Shown here piece by piece: positions 53,697 through 61,966 of a stretch of 64,000 nucleotides of DNA. The DNA lies in the NCBI RefSeq assembly GCF_026183895.1, contig NZ_JAPFQI010000015.1:1-64000 (forward strand). Reading direction: 5' to 3'. The stretch comes from Sabulicella glaciei (GTDB lineage Bacteria > Pseudomonadota > Alphaproteobacteria > Acetobacterales > Acetobacteraceae). The first letter of the stretch is position 1, and each line of letters starts with the position of its first letter. A model generated the notes under the pieces. The model saw only the letters and a program-made list of their open reading frames with translations. It was not told where the DNA came from and did not search any database. Made by a program: the position numbers and the translations under genes.

Positions 53697-56564
53697 ATGA
53701 ACGCGATCACCCTGCCCAAGAACCGCATCGGCGATTCCCGCCTGGCCGAGCGCCTGCGCCGCGAGACGGAGGGCGAGGTGCTGTGGACCGAGGGCGACCG
53801 CGGCCGCTACGCCACCGATGCCAGCATCTATCAGGTCGAGCCCATCGGGGTGCTGGTGCCGCGCAGCGCCGCCGACGTGGAGGCTGCCATCGCCATCTGC
53901 CGCGAGGAGGGGGTGCCCGTGCTGCCGCGCGGCGGTGGGACCTCCCAATGCGGGCAGACGGTGAACCGCGCCCTGGTGCTGGACTGCACGAAGCACCTGC
54001 GCCGCGTCCTGTCCGTCGAAGGCGACACGGCGCGGGTGGAGCCTGGGATCACGCTGGGCGCGCTGAACGACGCGCTGAAGCCCAAGGGCGTGTTCTTTCC
54101 AGTGGATCCCTCCACCTGGGCGCGTTGCACCATCGGCGGCATGGCGGGCAACAATTCCTGCGGCTCCAAGTCCATCCGCTACGGGCTGATGGCCGACAAC
54201 GTGCGCGCCATCGACGCCATCCTGGCCGACGGCTCGCGCCACGTCTTCGGCGAAAGCGCGCCCAACACCGACCTCGTCGCCCGGCTGCATGCCCTGGGCG
54301 AGCGCGAAGCGGCGGAGATCGCCGAGCGCTTCCCGCCCGTGCTGCGCCGCGTCGGCGGCTACAACCTAGACGCGCTGACGCCGGATGCGCGGGCGAACGG
54401 CCGGGGCAACCTGTCGCGCCTGCTGGTGGGCAGCGAGGGGACGCTGGCCTTCTCGGCCGCGCTTGACCTCAAGCTCTGGCCGATCAAGCCGCGCAAGGTC
54501 GTGGGGATCTGCCAGTTCCCCACCTTCCGCCGCGCCATGGAGGCGGCGCAGCACCTGGTCCAGCTGGACCCGGAGGCGGTGGAGCTGGTGGACCGCACCA
54601 TGATCGAGCTGGGCCGCTCCATCCCCATCTACCGCAAGACCATCGAGGGGATGCTGATCGGCGAGCCGGACAGCCTCTTGATCGTGGAGTTCCACGGGCA
54701 CGAGGATGCGCCGCTCCTGCGCGGCCTCGATGCGCTGGACGACATGATGGCGACGCTGGGCCTGCCGGGGCAGGTGGTGCGCGTCACCGACGCCGCGACC
54801 CAGGCCGCCGTGGCCGAGGTGCGCGAGGCCGGGCTGAACATCATGATGAGCATGAAGGGCGACGCGAAGCCTGTCTCCTTCATCGAGGATTGCGCCGTCC
54901 CGCTGGAGGACCTGGCCGACTACACGGAGCGGCTGACCGGCGTGTTCGACCGGCACGGGGTGAAGGGCACCTGGTACGCTCATGCCAGCGTCGGCTGTCT
55001 GCATGTCCGCCCGGTGCTGAACATGAAGGATGGCGGCGACGTGCGCCGCATGCGCGAGATCGCCGAGGAATGCTTCGCCCTGGTGCGCGAGTACAAGGGC
55101 AGCCATTCCGGCGAGCACGGCGACGGCATCGTCCGTTCCGAGTTCAACGAGCCGATGTTCGGCTCCCGCATGGCCCGCACCTTCGAGGAGGTGAAGGACA
55201 TCTTCGACCCCGGCGCGCTGCTCAATCCGGGCCGCGTCGTCCGGGCGCCCAAGATGGATGACCGGACCTTGTTCCGCTACGCGCCGGAATACGGGCCGCG
55301 TACCGCGGGGCAGCCGGTGCTGGACTGGTCGGAGCATCCCGGCTCGCTGCTCGGTGCGGTCGAGATGTGCAACAACAATGGCACCTGCCGGAAGTTCGAC
55401 GCCAACGTCATGTGCCCCTCCTTTCGCGTCACGCGGAATGAGCGGGACCTGACGCGGGGCCGCGCCAACACGCTGCGCCTTGCCCTGACCGGGCAGCTGG
55501 GGCCGGAAGGGCTGGCGAGCGACGCGGTGATGGAGGCGCTTTCGCTTTGCGTCTCCTGCAAGGGCTGCAAGCGCGAATGCCCGACTGGCGTAGACATGGC
55601 GCGCATGAAGATCGAGGCGCTGGCAGCGCGACGCGCCACGCATGGCCTCGCGCTGCGCGACAAGCTGCTGGGCCACCTGCCGCGCCTGGCGCGCTGGGCA
55701 AGCCGGGCGCCCGCCGTGCCGAACGCCCTGTTCGGGATGAAGGCGCTGCGCCGCTTGGCGGAGCGGAGCCTGGGCCTCGCCGCCGATCGCCATTTCCCGG
55801 CCTTCCTCTCGGACATCTTCCGCGACGAAGAGGCCCGGGCCGAGGGCAGCAAGGGCGAGGTGCTGCTGTTCGGCGACAGCTTCAACCGCAACTTCGAGCC
55901 GGAGAATCTCCGCGCCGCGGTGCGGGTGCTGGGCGCCGCCGGCTACACGGTCCGCCCCGCGCGGCACCCGACCGAGTCGCGCCCGCTCTGCTGCGGCCGC
56001 ACCTACCTTGCCGCCGGGATGGTGGAGGAAGCGAAGCGCGAGGCGCGGCGCACCATCGAGGCGCTCTCCGGCAGCGACGCGCCGGTGATCGGCCTGGAGC
56101 CCTCCTGCCTCATGACGCTGCGCGACGAGTTCCCGGCCCTGCTGCCCGGCGAGGCGAGCGCTAAGCTGGCGAAGCGCGCCCTGCTGGCGAGCGAGTGGCT
56201 GGAGAAGAGTGGAGGGCCGGAAGGGCTGAAGCCCGTCGCCCCGGCCGCGCATGTGCACGGGCATTGCCACCAGAAGGCCTTCGGCGCATTCCCGGCGGCG
56301 GTGAAGACGCTGCGCGCGGTGCCGGGAATGGAGGTGAAGCCCATCGCCTCCTCCTGCTGCGGCATGGCGGGCGCCTTCGGCTACGAGGCGAAGAACCAGG
56401 AGGCGTCGAAGGCCATGGCGGAATTGTCCCTGCTGCCGGCGGTGCGCGCCGCCGCGCCGGAGGAGGTCGTGGTCGCGGACGGCTTCTCCTGCCGTCACCA
56501 GATCCGCGACCTGTCGGGCCGCGAGGCCATCCATTCCATCCGCCTGCTGGAGCGCGCCCTGTGA
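53697..56564 (+). CDS. FAD-binding and Fe-S oxidoreductase (GlcD-GlcF / D-lactate dehydrogenase-like fusion)
   Basis: A 955-residue flavo-iron-sulfur 2-hydroxyacid dehydrogenase. The N-terminal half is a PCMH FAD domain (VLVPRSAADVEAAIAICREE, about 52-71; PRGGGTSQCGQTVN, about 77-90; MAGNNSCGSKSIRYG). Then come the FAD-oxidase C domain (HASVGCLHVRP; HSGEHGDGIV), a ferredoxin-like segment (CNNNGTCRKF..CP; CVSCKGCKRECPTGVDM, about 618-634) and two CCG repeats (CCGRTYLAAGM; CCGMAGAFG), as in GlcF. Substrate is likely D-lactate, glycolate or a related 2-hydroxy acid passing electrons to quinone. Divergence from serine-glyoxylate aminotransferase favours glycolate. Its ATG lacks a ribosome site. 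Confidence 0.9.
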   Translation: MNAITLPKNRIGDSRLAERLRRETEGEVLWTEGDRGRYATDASIYQVEPIGVLVPRSAADVEAAIAICREEGVPVLPRGGGTSQCGQTVNRALVLDCTKHLRRVLSVEGDTARVEPGITLGALNDALKPKGVFFPVDPSTWARCTIGGMAGNNSCGSKSIRYGLMADNVRAIDAILADGSRHVFGESAPNTDLVARLHALGEREAAEIAERFPPVLRRVGGYNLDALTPDARANGRGNLSRLLVGSEGTLAFSAALDLKLWPIKPRKVVGICQFPTFRRAMEAAQHLVQLDPEAVELVDRTMIELGRSIPIYRKTIEGMLIGEPDSLLIVEFHGHEDAPLLRGLDALDDMMATLGLPGQVVRVTDAATQAAVAEVREAGLNIMMSMKGDAKPVSFIEDCAVPLEDLADYTERLTGVFDRHGVKGTWYAHASVGCLHVRPVLNMKDGGDVRRMREIAEECFALVREYKGSHSGEHGDGIVRSEFNEPMFGSRMARTFEEVKDIFDPGALLNPGRVVRAPKMDDRTLFRYAPEYGPRTAGQPVLDWSEHPGSLLGAVEMCNNNGTCRKFDANVMCPSFRVTRNERDLTRGRANTLRLALTGQLGPEGLASDAVMEALSLCVSCKGCKRECPTGVDMARMKIEALAARRATHGLALRDKLLGHLPRLARWASRAPAVPNALFGMKALRRLAERSLGLAADRHFPAFLSDIFRDEEARAEGSKGEVLLFGDSFNRNFEPENLRAAVRVLGAAGYTVRPARHPTESRPLCCGRTYLAAGMVEEAKREARRTIEALSGSDAPVIGLEPSCLMTLRDEFPALLPGEASAKLAKRALLASEWLEKSGGPEGLKPVAPAAHVHGHCHQKAFGAFPAAVKTLRAVPGMEVKPIASSCCGMAGAFGYEAKNQEASKAMAELSLLPAVRAAAPEEVVVADGFSCRHQIRDLSGREAIHSIRLLERAL

Positions 56565-57130
56565 AAGACGACATCCTCGGCTTCTGGTTCAGCGACGGCC
56601 CGGACGGCTATCGCCGCGCGTGGTTCATGCGCGACGACAGCTTCGATGCCGAGATCCGCGAACGCTTCGGCACTCTGGTGCGGCCGGCGCGGGAAGGGCG
56701 GATGGATGACTGGGCGGACACGCCGGAAGGGGCGCTGGCGCTGCTCCTCGTTCTGGACCAGTTCCCGCGCAATCTTCATCGCGGCACGCCGGACGCCTTC
56801 GCCAGCGACGCCCATGCGCGCGAGGTCGCACGGGCGTCGGTGCTGGAGCGGCAGCACGATCTGCGCCTGACGCCGACCCAGCGCGTGTTCTTCTACCTCC
56901 CCTTTGAGCATGGCGAGGCCATGGCGGACCAGAACCTGTCGGTGGCGCTGTTCGAGGGGCTGCGTGACCACCCGGCCCATGCCGCGTCGGGGGGAACGAT
57001 CGACTATGCGTGGCGCCATTGGGAGGTCATCCGACGCTTCGGGCGCTTCCCGCACCGCAACGCGACGCTGGGCCGCGAATCGACAGAGGCCGAGCGCGCC
57101 TACCTCGCACAACCCGGCGCTGGGTTCTGA
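56561..57130 (+). CDS. DUF924 family protein
   Basis: A 189-residue, largely helical DUF924 protein: ILGFWFSDGP, RAWFMRDDSFDAEIRERFGT (about 17-36), LALLLVLDQFPRNLHRGTPD (about 58-77), FFYLPFEHGEAMADQ (about 107-121) and FPHRNATLGRESTEAERAYL (about 163-182). The fold is TPR-like; no function is established. The start is a GTG at 56561 overlapping the oxidase stop as GTGA, so it should be co-translated with the oxidase, an unexplained link. Confidence 0.88.
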   Translation: MKDDILGFWFSDGPDGYRRAWFMRDDSFDAEIRERFGTLVRPAREGRMDDWADTPEGALALLLVLDQFPRNLHRGTPDAFASDAHAREVARASVLERQHDLRLTPTQRVFFYLPFEHGEAMADQNLSVALFEGLRDHPAHAASGGTIDYAWRHWEVIRRFGRFPHRNATLGRESTEAERAYLAQPGAGF

Positions 57131-57217
57131 GGCCCGGCCGGCGCTTCCAGCGCCTACCGAATCCGGCTTCGCTGACCGGTACTCTCGCCCGCGCGGAAAG
57201 CCCGAAAGGACTTCGCC

Positions 57218-57826
57218 ATGAAACTCGTCGGCCGCATGCTCTCGCCCTTCGTCCGTCGCGTCGCAGTGACGCTCAATCTCTACGGGATGGAGTGGGAAAG
57301 CTTGCCGCTCTCCGTCGTCACGGAGTGGGACAAGATCCGCGAGGTGAACCCGCTCGGGCGCGTGCCGGCGCTGATCCTGGATGGCGGCGAGATGCTGGTG
57401 GACAGCAGCGCCATCCTCGACCACCTCGACGAGGTGGCGGGAGAGGCGGCGCTGAGGCCCCGCTCCGGCGCGGCCCGGCGGGAAGTGTTGCGCGCCACGG
57501 CCTTTGCGCTCGGCGCGACGGAAAGGACCGTTGCGGCCTTTTACGAGAGCGCGCGCCGGCCGGAGGAATTCCGGTGGCAGCAGGGCATCGCCAACCAGGT
57601 CGCAACCGCGCTCGCGGCGCTGCGCACGCTCGACGAGCGACTGGCGGGTTCGGACTTTCTCGCCCTGGGGCGCCTGACCCAGGCCGACGTGACAACGGCG
57701 GTGCTGGTGGACTTCATCGAGACCACCATGCCGAAGATGGCTGGCGACGTGCCGTCGCGGGTGCGTGCCCTGCGGGACCGCTTGCAGGACGATGAACGAT
57801 TCGCCTCCACCCGGTTTCAGGGTTGA
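57218..57826 (+). CDS. Glutathione S-transferase family protein
   Basis: A 202-residue GST-fold protein. The thioredoxin-like N-terminal half has MLSPFVRRVAVTLNLYGMEW (8-27), VNPLGRVPALILDGGEMLVD with the cis-Pro, and the glutathione-binding DSSAILDHLDE (about 62-72). A helical C-terminal domain follows (RLTQADVTTAVLVDFIE with the N-capping Asp). Ser9 lies where many bacterial GSTs have the catalytic Ser/Cys. AAAGGA precedes the ATG. Substrate is unknown. Confidence 0.9.
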   Translation: MKLVGRMLSPFVRRVAVTLNLYGMEWESLPLSVVTEWDKIREVNPLGRVPALILDGGEMLVDSSAILDHLDEVAGEAALRPRSGAARREVLRATAFALGATERTVAAFYESARRPEEFRWQQGIANQVATALAALRTLDERLAGSDFLALGRLTQADVTTAVLVDFIETTMPKMAGDVPSRVRALRDRLQDDERFASTRFQG

Positions 57827-57921
57827 CCGCTGCTGTAAAAATTTCCTTGACATCCAAAAAACTGCGCTCGCAACCCCTGGCCTGCCTCGCGCTTTCCGGG
57901 AGCAATGCAATCGGAAATTTT

Positions 57922-57937
57922 TTGTGCGGTGCAGCAA
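57922..57937 (+). promoter_or_regulatory. PhaR-like palindromic element
   Basis: TTGTGCGGTGCAGCAA is a near-palindrome (TTG-TGC against GCAGCAA). It resembles, from memory, the TGC/GCA-rich sites of the polyhydroxybutyrate regulator PhaR. It lies in a locally AT-richer gap (57827-58044) that also has a TTGACA at 57847-57852, about 110 nt upstream of the DUF1194 gene. Confidence 0.3.
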
Positions 57938-58044
57938 ATAGGTCTTGCGGCCTGACCTGTTCGTCTTACCATTTTTCGCAACAAAGGGAGTGAACGCGGC
58001 ACGGCCCGGGGGAAGGCGATTTCCCCTGATCGAAGGAGGGTCGG

Positions 58045-58785
58045 ATGCTTCGTCGTTCCATTCTTGCCGCGGCCCTGGCCGCGCCCGCCATCCTGCGCGC
58101 CGGTCCAGCCAAGGCGCTGGAACCTGTCGATGTGGAGCTGGTCCTCGCCGTCGACGTGTCCCGCTCCGTGGATGCCGAGGAGCAGGAGATGCAGTTCCGC
58201 GGCTATGCCAGTGCCTTCCGTGACCCACGCCTCGCCGAGGCCATGATGCGCGGCCCGGTCGGCAGCGTCGCGGTCACCCTGTTCACCTGGTCCGACTGGA
58301 ACATCCAGGAGCACCTCGTGCCCTGGATGCTGCTGGACAGCCCCGCCGCCTGCGAGCGCTTTGCCCACTTCTTGGACACCGCGCCCCGCCGGACGCATCT
58401 CTACACCTCCATCTCGGGTGCCATCGACTTCGCGGCCGGGCTGTTCGGGCAGGGCTATGAGGGGACGCGCCGCGTCGTGGACATTTCCGGCGACGGCATC
58501 AACAACTCGGGCCGCGATATCGCGCTGGCGCGGCAGGAGGCGCTGGACCAGGGCATCGTGCTGAACGGCCTCGCCGTGCTGGACCGCACGCCGCCCCCCG
58601 CAGGGCTCGGCCAGATGCAGCCGCTGGACGAGTACTACCAGGAGCGGGTGATCGGTGGGCCCGGCGCCTTTCTGATGGTGGCGGAGGGCTTCGAGAGCTT
58701 CGAGCAGGCGGTGCGCCGCAAGATCATCCGCGAGGTCGCTTCGGTCCCGGCGCCCGGGCCGCGCGTGGAACGCGCTTTCGCCTGA
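58045..58785 (+). CDS. Secreted DUF1194 VWA-like protein
   Basis: A 246-residue protein with a signal peptide (MLRRSILAAALAAPAILRAG, cut near AKA) followed by a VWA-like DUF1194 domain. The MIDAS-type DVSRSVD is at about residues 37-43, with FTWSDW (about 80), TSISGAIDFAAGLF and VDISGDGINNSGRD (about 147-160). It is probably periplasmic, binding a metal and a partner protein. AGGAGGG precedes the ATG. No partner is encoded nearby, and function is unknown. Confidence 0.88.
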   Translation: MLRRSILAAALAAPAILRAGPAKALEPVDVELVLAVDVSRSVDAEEQEMQFRGYASAFRDPRLAEAMMRGPVGSVAVTLFTWSDWNIQEHLVPWMLLDSPAACERFAHFLDTAPRRTHLYTSISGAIDFAAGLFGQGYEGTRRVVDISGDGINNSGRDIALARQEALDQGIVLNGLAVLDRTPPPAGLGQMQPLDEYYQERVIGGPGAFLMVAEGFESFEQAVRRKIIREVASVPAPGPRVERAFA

Positions 58786-58854
58786 GGGCGGCGACTCGCT
58801 GGACGCAGCCCGGCGGCCCCGGCATCGTTTCCTTCCAAGGGAAGAGGGAACGAC

Positions 58855-58947
58855 ATGCCCGTACGGATCTGCCTGCACAGCCTGCCGCCTCGCCAGGGCT
58901 GCCCCGTCTCCATGCTGGCCGGGCGGCGCCCGCCCGGGGCGCGCTGA
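58855..58947 (+). CDS. Possible 30-residue leader ORF upstream of the VOC gene
   Basis: ATG at 58855 opens a 30-codon ORF (MPVRICLHSLPP at its start, ending RRPPGAR) preceded by an AGAGGGA ribosome-like site at normal distance. It stops three nt before the VOC gene start, which has no ribosome site of its own. It could be a translated leader that couples initiation. There is no similarity evidence, so this may be chance. Confidence 0.3.
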   Translation: MPVRICLHSLPPRQGCPVSMLAGRRPPGAR

Positions 58948-58950
58948 GCG

Positions 58951-59589
58951 ATGGCGGAGATCGACCACATCGTCCTCGGTGCGCGGACGCTGGAAGAAGG
59001 CGCCGCCTTCATCGAGCGCGAGCTGGGCGTGAAGTGCCAGGCGGGCGGCATCCACGAGGGCGCGGGCACCCACAACATGCTGCTCGGCCTCGGCCCCGAT
59101 TCCTATCTGGAGGTGATCGCGCCCGACCCCAAGCAGCCGCAGCCGGTCCACCCGCGCCTGTTCGACCTCGACGAGCCTGCCGTGCGGCTGATGCTGGAAA
59201 CGGGGCCGGCGCTGGTCGGCTGGGTCGCGCGCACGGGGGCGATGGACGCGTTGGTCGCGCGCCTCGGCCCGCGCGGCGGCGAGCTGCGGGAGATGCGGCG
59301 CGGCGACCTGCACTGGCGCATGGCCATCCCGCCGCAGCGCCAGGACATGGACAACCTCGTCCCCGCGTTGATCGAGTGGCGCGGCGAGCGCGCGGGCAAG
59401 CGGCTGCGTGACAGCCATTGCCGGCTTCTCGGCCTCGAAGCGGAGCATCCCGAGGCCGATCAGGTCCTGGCGGCGCTGGCCGATCGCGGGCTGGAAGGGG
59501 CGATGCGGGTCCGGCGCGGCCCTCGGCCGCGTCTCATCGCGCGGCTGAAGACGCCGGATGGGGGCGAGAAGGTCCTGACAAGCGCCTGA
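58951..59589 (+). CDS. VOC family (glyoxalase-like) protein
   Basis: A 212-residue protein with one N-terminal vicinal-oxygen-chelate half: IDHIVLGARTLEEGAAFIER (4-23), with His6 a likely metal ligand, GTHNMLLGLGPDSYLEVIAP (about 39-58; His41 and Glu54 as further candidates), then a divergent second half (HWRMAIPPQ; IEWRGERAG). It matches the 'glyoxalase-like domain' group rather than glyoxalase I itself. The reaction is unknown. Two hairpins follow, the second a good terminator. Confidence 0.82.
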   Translation: MAEIDHIVLGARTLEEGAAFIERELGVKCQAGGIHEGAGTHNMLLGLGPDSYLEVIAPDPKQPQPVHPRLFDLDEPAVRLMLETGPALVGWVARTGAMDALVARLGPRGGELREMRRGDLHWRMAIPPQRQDMDNLVPALIEWRGERAGKRLRDSHCRLLGLEAEHPEADQVLAALADRGLEGAMRVRRGPRPRLIARLKTPDGGEKVLTSA

Positions 59590-59591
59590 TT

Positions 59592-59609
59592 GGCGAAGAC
59601 GCCTTCGCC
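59592..59609 (+). terminator. First hairpin after the VOC gene
   Basis: GGCGAAG-ACGC-CTTCGCC is a perfect 7-bp stem with a four-base loop, directly after the VOC stop. It probably stabilises the 3' end or assists the terminator further down. Confidence 0.4.
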
Positions 59610-59661
59610 GATCCAACCGGGGCTGCCAAGTCATCCCTCCCGCCCCGGTCGAAGACATGTT

Positions 59662-59688
59662 AGGAAGCCGTCAATGCGGCTTCCTTTT
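59662..59688 (+). terminator. Intrinsic terminator of the VOC gene
   Basis: AGGAAGCCG-TCAATG-CGGCTTCCT followed by TTT is a perfect 9-bp stem, six-base loop and T-run: the best textbook terminator in the window. It reads from the VOC side. The same stem could serve the convergent methyltransferase gene less well. Confidence 0.8.
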
Positions 59689-59697
59689 CATTTGGCG

Positions 59698-60291
59698 TCA
59701 TGCTGGGCGCGGCGTGTAGCGCCAAACGCTCGCGGGCGGAAAGTTCAGCGGCGTGAAGGCCACGCGGGTCGCGTCGAGGCCCAGCTTCCGATAGGGCAGG
59801 GGCGAGGTCGCGCAGTAGGTGTAGAGCAGGAAGCCCTTGCCGGGAGCCACCGCCTCGACCGCATCCACGAAGGCCTGTTGCCGTTCCAGCGGAAGCAGCA
59901 CCAGCGGGATGCCGCAGATCGCCGTCCCGATCCGGCCGTGCATCGCGGGCGGCAATGCGGCGCGGAGGTCGAAGGCATCGCCCTGCACCACGTTCACGCC
60001 GGGCAGCGAATCGCGCAGGTACCCGGCCATCTCCGGCACGATCTCGACCACCGTGAGGCGCGAGGCGGGCACTCCATGCTCCAGCAGGGCACGCGAGATA
60101 ACGCCGGTCCCGGCGCCCAGCTCCAGCACGTGCTCATCCGGCTCGCGCCGCACCGCGGCCGCGATCTTGCGGCAAAGCGTCCGCGACGAGGGGATGATGG
60201 ACCCCATCTGCAGCGGATTGCGGAGCCAGCGGCGGAAGAAGAGCGCCTTGTTGGCCTCCTCGGAGCCGGGGTTCAGGGTGATGTCGGACAT
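59698..60291 (-). CDS. Class I SAM methyltransferase, phospholipid N-methyltransferase (PmtA)-like
   Basis: A 197-residue methyltransferase. The N-terminal FFRRWLRNPLQMGSIIPSSR (about 18-37) is typical of PmtA-type lipid methyltransferases that bind membranes through this helix. SAM motif I is VLELGAGTGVIS (about 55-66), an acidic strand end follows (VVEIVPEM), then GDAFDLR and ICGIPLVLLP. It may methylate phosphatidylethanolamine toward phosphatidylcholine, common in Acetobacteraceae, but a small-molecule or rRNA target is not excluded. It is divergent from pleD with a 32-nt gap. Confidence 0.8.
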   Translation of the reverse strand: MSDITLNPGSEEANKALFFRRWLRNPLQMGSIIPSSRTLCRKIAAAVRREPDEHVLELGAGTGVISRALLEHGVPASRLTVVEIVPEMAGYLRDSLPGVNVVQGDAFDLRAALPPAMHGRIGTAICGIPLVLLPLERQQAFVDAVEAVAPGKGFLLYTYCATSPLPYRKLGLDATRVAFTPLNFPPASVWRYTPRPA

Positions 60292-60323
60292 GCGGCGGGG
60301 GCCCTTGTGTTGAGGGGGGCGGA

Positions 60324-61679
60324 ATGACCGCGCGCATCCTTGCGGTGGATGACATCGCGGCCAATCTCCGCCTGATCGAGGCGAAGCTCGTCAGCGAATA
60401 TTACGAGGTGATGCTCGCCTCCAGCGGCCCGGAGGCCTTGCAGACGGCTTTCACGCAACTGCCCGACATCATTCTCCTCGACGTCATGATGCCGGGGATG
60501 GACGGCTACGAAGTCTGCCGCGCCCTCAAGGCCGACCCGAGGACGCAGCACATCCCAGTGGTGATGGTCACGGCCCTCACCGACAGCACCGAGCGGGTGC
60601 GCGGGCTCGAGGCGGGGGCCGACGACTTCCTCACGAAACCCGTGGACAACGCGACCCTTTTCGCGCGGTTGCGGGCGCTGCTGCGCGTGAAGCAAGTTCA
60701 GGACGCCTGGCGCCTGCGCGCCGAAACGGCGCAGAACCTGGGCGTGGAGGGGCTGAGCGGCCTGGATGTCCCGATCTCAGGTGCGGCGGCGCTGCTTCTG
60801 ACGGCGGATGCGCGCGAGGCTCTGACGGTCACGGAGGCTCTGGCGCAGGACGGCGTTTCCGTCGCCTCCGTTTCCTCGGCCGAGGAGTGCTGGCGCCAGG
60901 TGACGGAGCGCAGCTTCGACCTCGTCCTCTTGTCCCTGTCGGAGGAGGGGGCGGAGGAGCTGCGCATCGCCTCCCGCCTGCGCGCCCATGCGGGAACGCG
61001 CGACGTCCCCCTACTGCTCCTCGCCGAGACGACGCAGAAGCAGCAGGTGCTGCGCGGCTTCGACCTGGGGGCAAACGACCATTGCTTCCGCCCGGTGGAC
61101 TCCAACGAGCTTCGCGCCCGGGCGCGCAACCAGATCCGCCGGAAGCGCTTCCAGGAGCGGCTGAAGACCGAACTGGACCGTTCGCTCGAACTGGCCGTCA
61201 CCGACCCGCTGACCGGGCTGCGGAACCGGCGCTACGTGCGCCGCCACCTGGACGCGCTGCTCCGCTCGGAGGAGGCGGCGGTGCTGCTGCTGGACATCGA
61301 CCGCTTCAAGTCCATCAACGACACGCATGGCCATGGGGTGGGCGACGTCGCGCTGAAGGAGGTCGCCGGCCGCCTGAAGTCGCAGGTGCGCGTGGCCGAT
61401 GTCGTGGCGCGCTGGGGCGGCGAGGAATTCCTGATCGTGCTGCCGAATGCCCGCGCGCCCTTCGCGCTGATGGCGGCGGAGCGGCTGCGGGAGGTGGTGT
61501 CGGCTGACCCCGTGGTCGCGGCGAATATCGTCCTGCCGGTCACGATTTCCATCGGGGTCGCGACGGGCGTGGCCGGAACCCTGGCGGATGCGTTGATCGA
61601 GCAGGCGGACCGGGCCCTTTATCGGGCGAAGGCCGAGGGGCGGAATTGCGTCCGCGTGGCGGAGCCGGTCACGGGGTGA
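60324..61679 (+). CDS. pleD: PleD-type diguanylate cyclase response regulator (REC-REC-GGDEF)
   Basis: A 451-residue PleD homologue. The first receiver has the acidic pair Asp9/Asp10, phosphoacceptor Asp53 (LLDVMMPGMDG) and Lys105. The second receiver (about 152-270) has lost the acceptor: Ser204 stands in its place, as expected for a dimerisation adaptor. The GGDEF domain has the active site GGEEF (365-369) and an inhibition-site RxxD (Arg356-Asp359) five residues before it. It should make cyclic di-GMP when phosphorylated, controlling motility, surface attachment or the cell cycle. No kinase (PleC/DivJ type) adjoins. Confidence 0.93.
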   Translation: MTARILAVDDIAANLRLIEAKLVSEYYEVMLASSGPEALQTAFTQLPDIILLDVMMPGMDGYEVCRALKADPRTQHIPVVMVTALTDSTERVRGLEAGADDFLTKPVDNATLFARLRALLRVKQVQDAWRLRAETAQNLGVEGLSGLDVPISGAAALLLTADAREALTVTEALAQDGVSVASVSSAEECWRQVTERSFDLVLLSLSEEGAEELRIASRLRAHAGTRDVPLLLLAETTQKQQVLRGFDLGANDHCFRPVDSNELRARARNQIRRKRFQERLKTELDRSLELAVTDPLTGLRNRRYVRRHLDALLRSEEAAVLLLDIDRFKSINDTHGHGVGDVALKEVAGRLKSQVRVADVVARWGGEEFLIVLPNARAPFALMAAERLREVVSADPVVAANIVLPVTISIGVATGVAGTLADALIEQADRALYRAKAEGRNCVRVAEPVTG

Positions 61680-61703
61680 ACCCATCCGGCGCCGCCGGGC
61701 TCA

Positions 61704-61722
61704 GGCGGCCTCGCTGGCCGCC
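61704..61722. terminator. Convergent hairpin between pleD and rpmG
   Basis: GGCGGCC-TCGCT-GGCCGCC is a perfect 7-bp stem with a five-base loop, midway between the convergent pleD and rpmG stops. It probably acts on both strands; no T-run is present. Confidence 0.5.
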
Positions 61723-61731
61723 CGGCGCTGC

Positions 61732-61899
61732 TTACTTGATCTTGCCTTCGCGGAAGACGACGTGCTTGCGCGCGACGGGATCGTACTTCTTCAGCTCCAG
61801 CTTGCCGGTCGCGGTGCGGGCATTCTTCTTCGTGACGTAGTAGTAGCCCGTGTCGGCCGTGCTGTTCAGCTTGATGAGGATGGTGTTGGCCTTGGCCAT
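61732..61899 (-). CDS. rpmG: 50S ribosomal protein L33
   Basis: A 55-residue L33: begins [20 protein letters not shown] and continues through the [14 protein letters not shown] block to a basic end (REGKIK). There are no cysteine pairs, so this is the zinc-free C- form, unlike the L32 in this window. Being short, it is easily missed. Its promoter overlaps the end of rnr. Placement next to rnr is seen in related bacteria. Confidence 0.95.
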   Translation of the reverse strand: MAKANTILIKLNSTADTGYYYVTKKNARTATGKLELKKYDPVARKHVVFREGKIK

Positions 61900-61938
61900 G
61901 TCGGTGGTCTTCGCGCGCTGTGGGAAATCGGAAAGGCG

Positions 61939-61966
61939 TTTCTAGCGCCCGAGACCCAGGGGTCAA
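61939..61966 (-). promoter_or_regulatory. Candidate rpmG promoter inside the rnr stop region
   Basis: On the minus strand TTGACC (61966-61961), a 16-nt spacer and TAGAAA (61944-61939) form a good sigma70-type pair. The TGA of the -35 box is also the rnr stop codon. The expected start site is about 30 nt upstream of rpmG. Confidence 0.5.
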
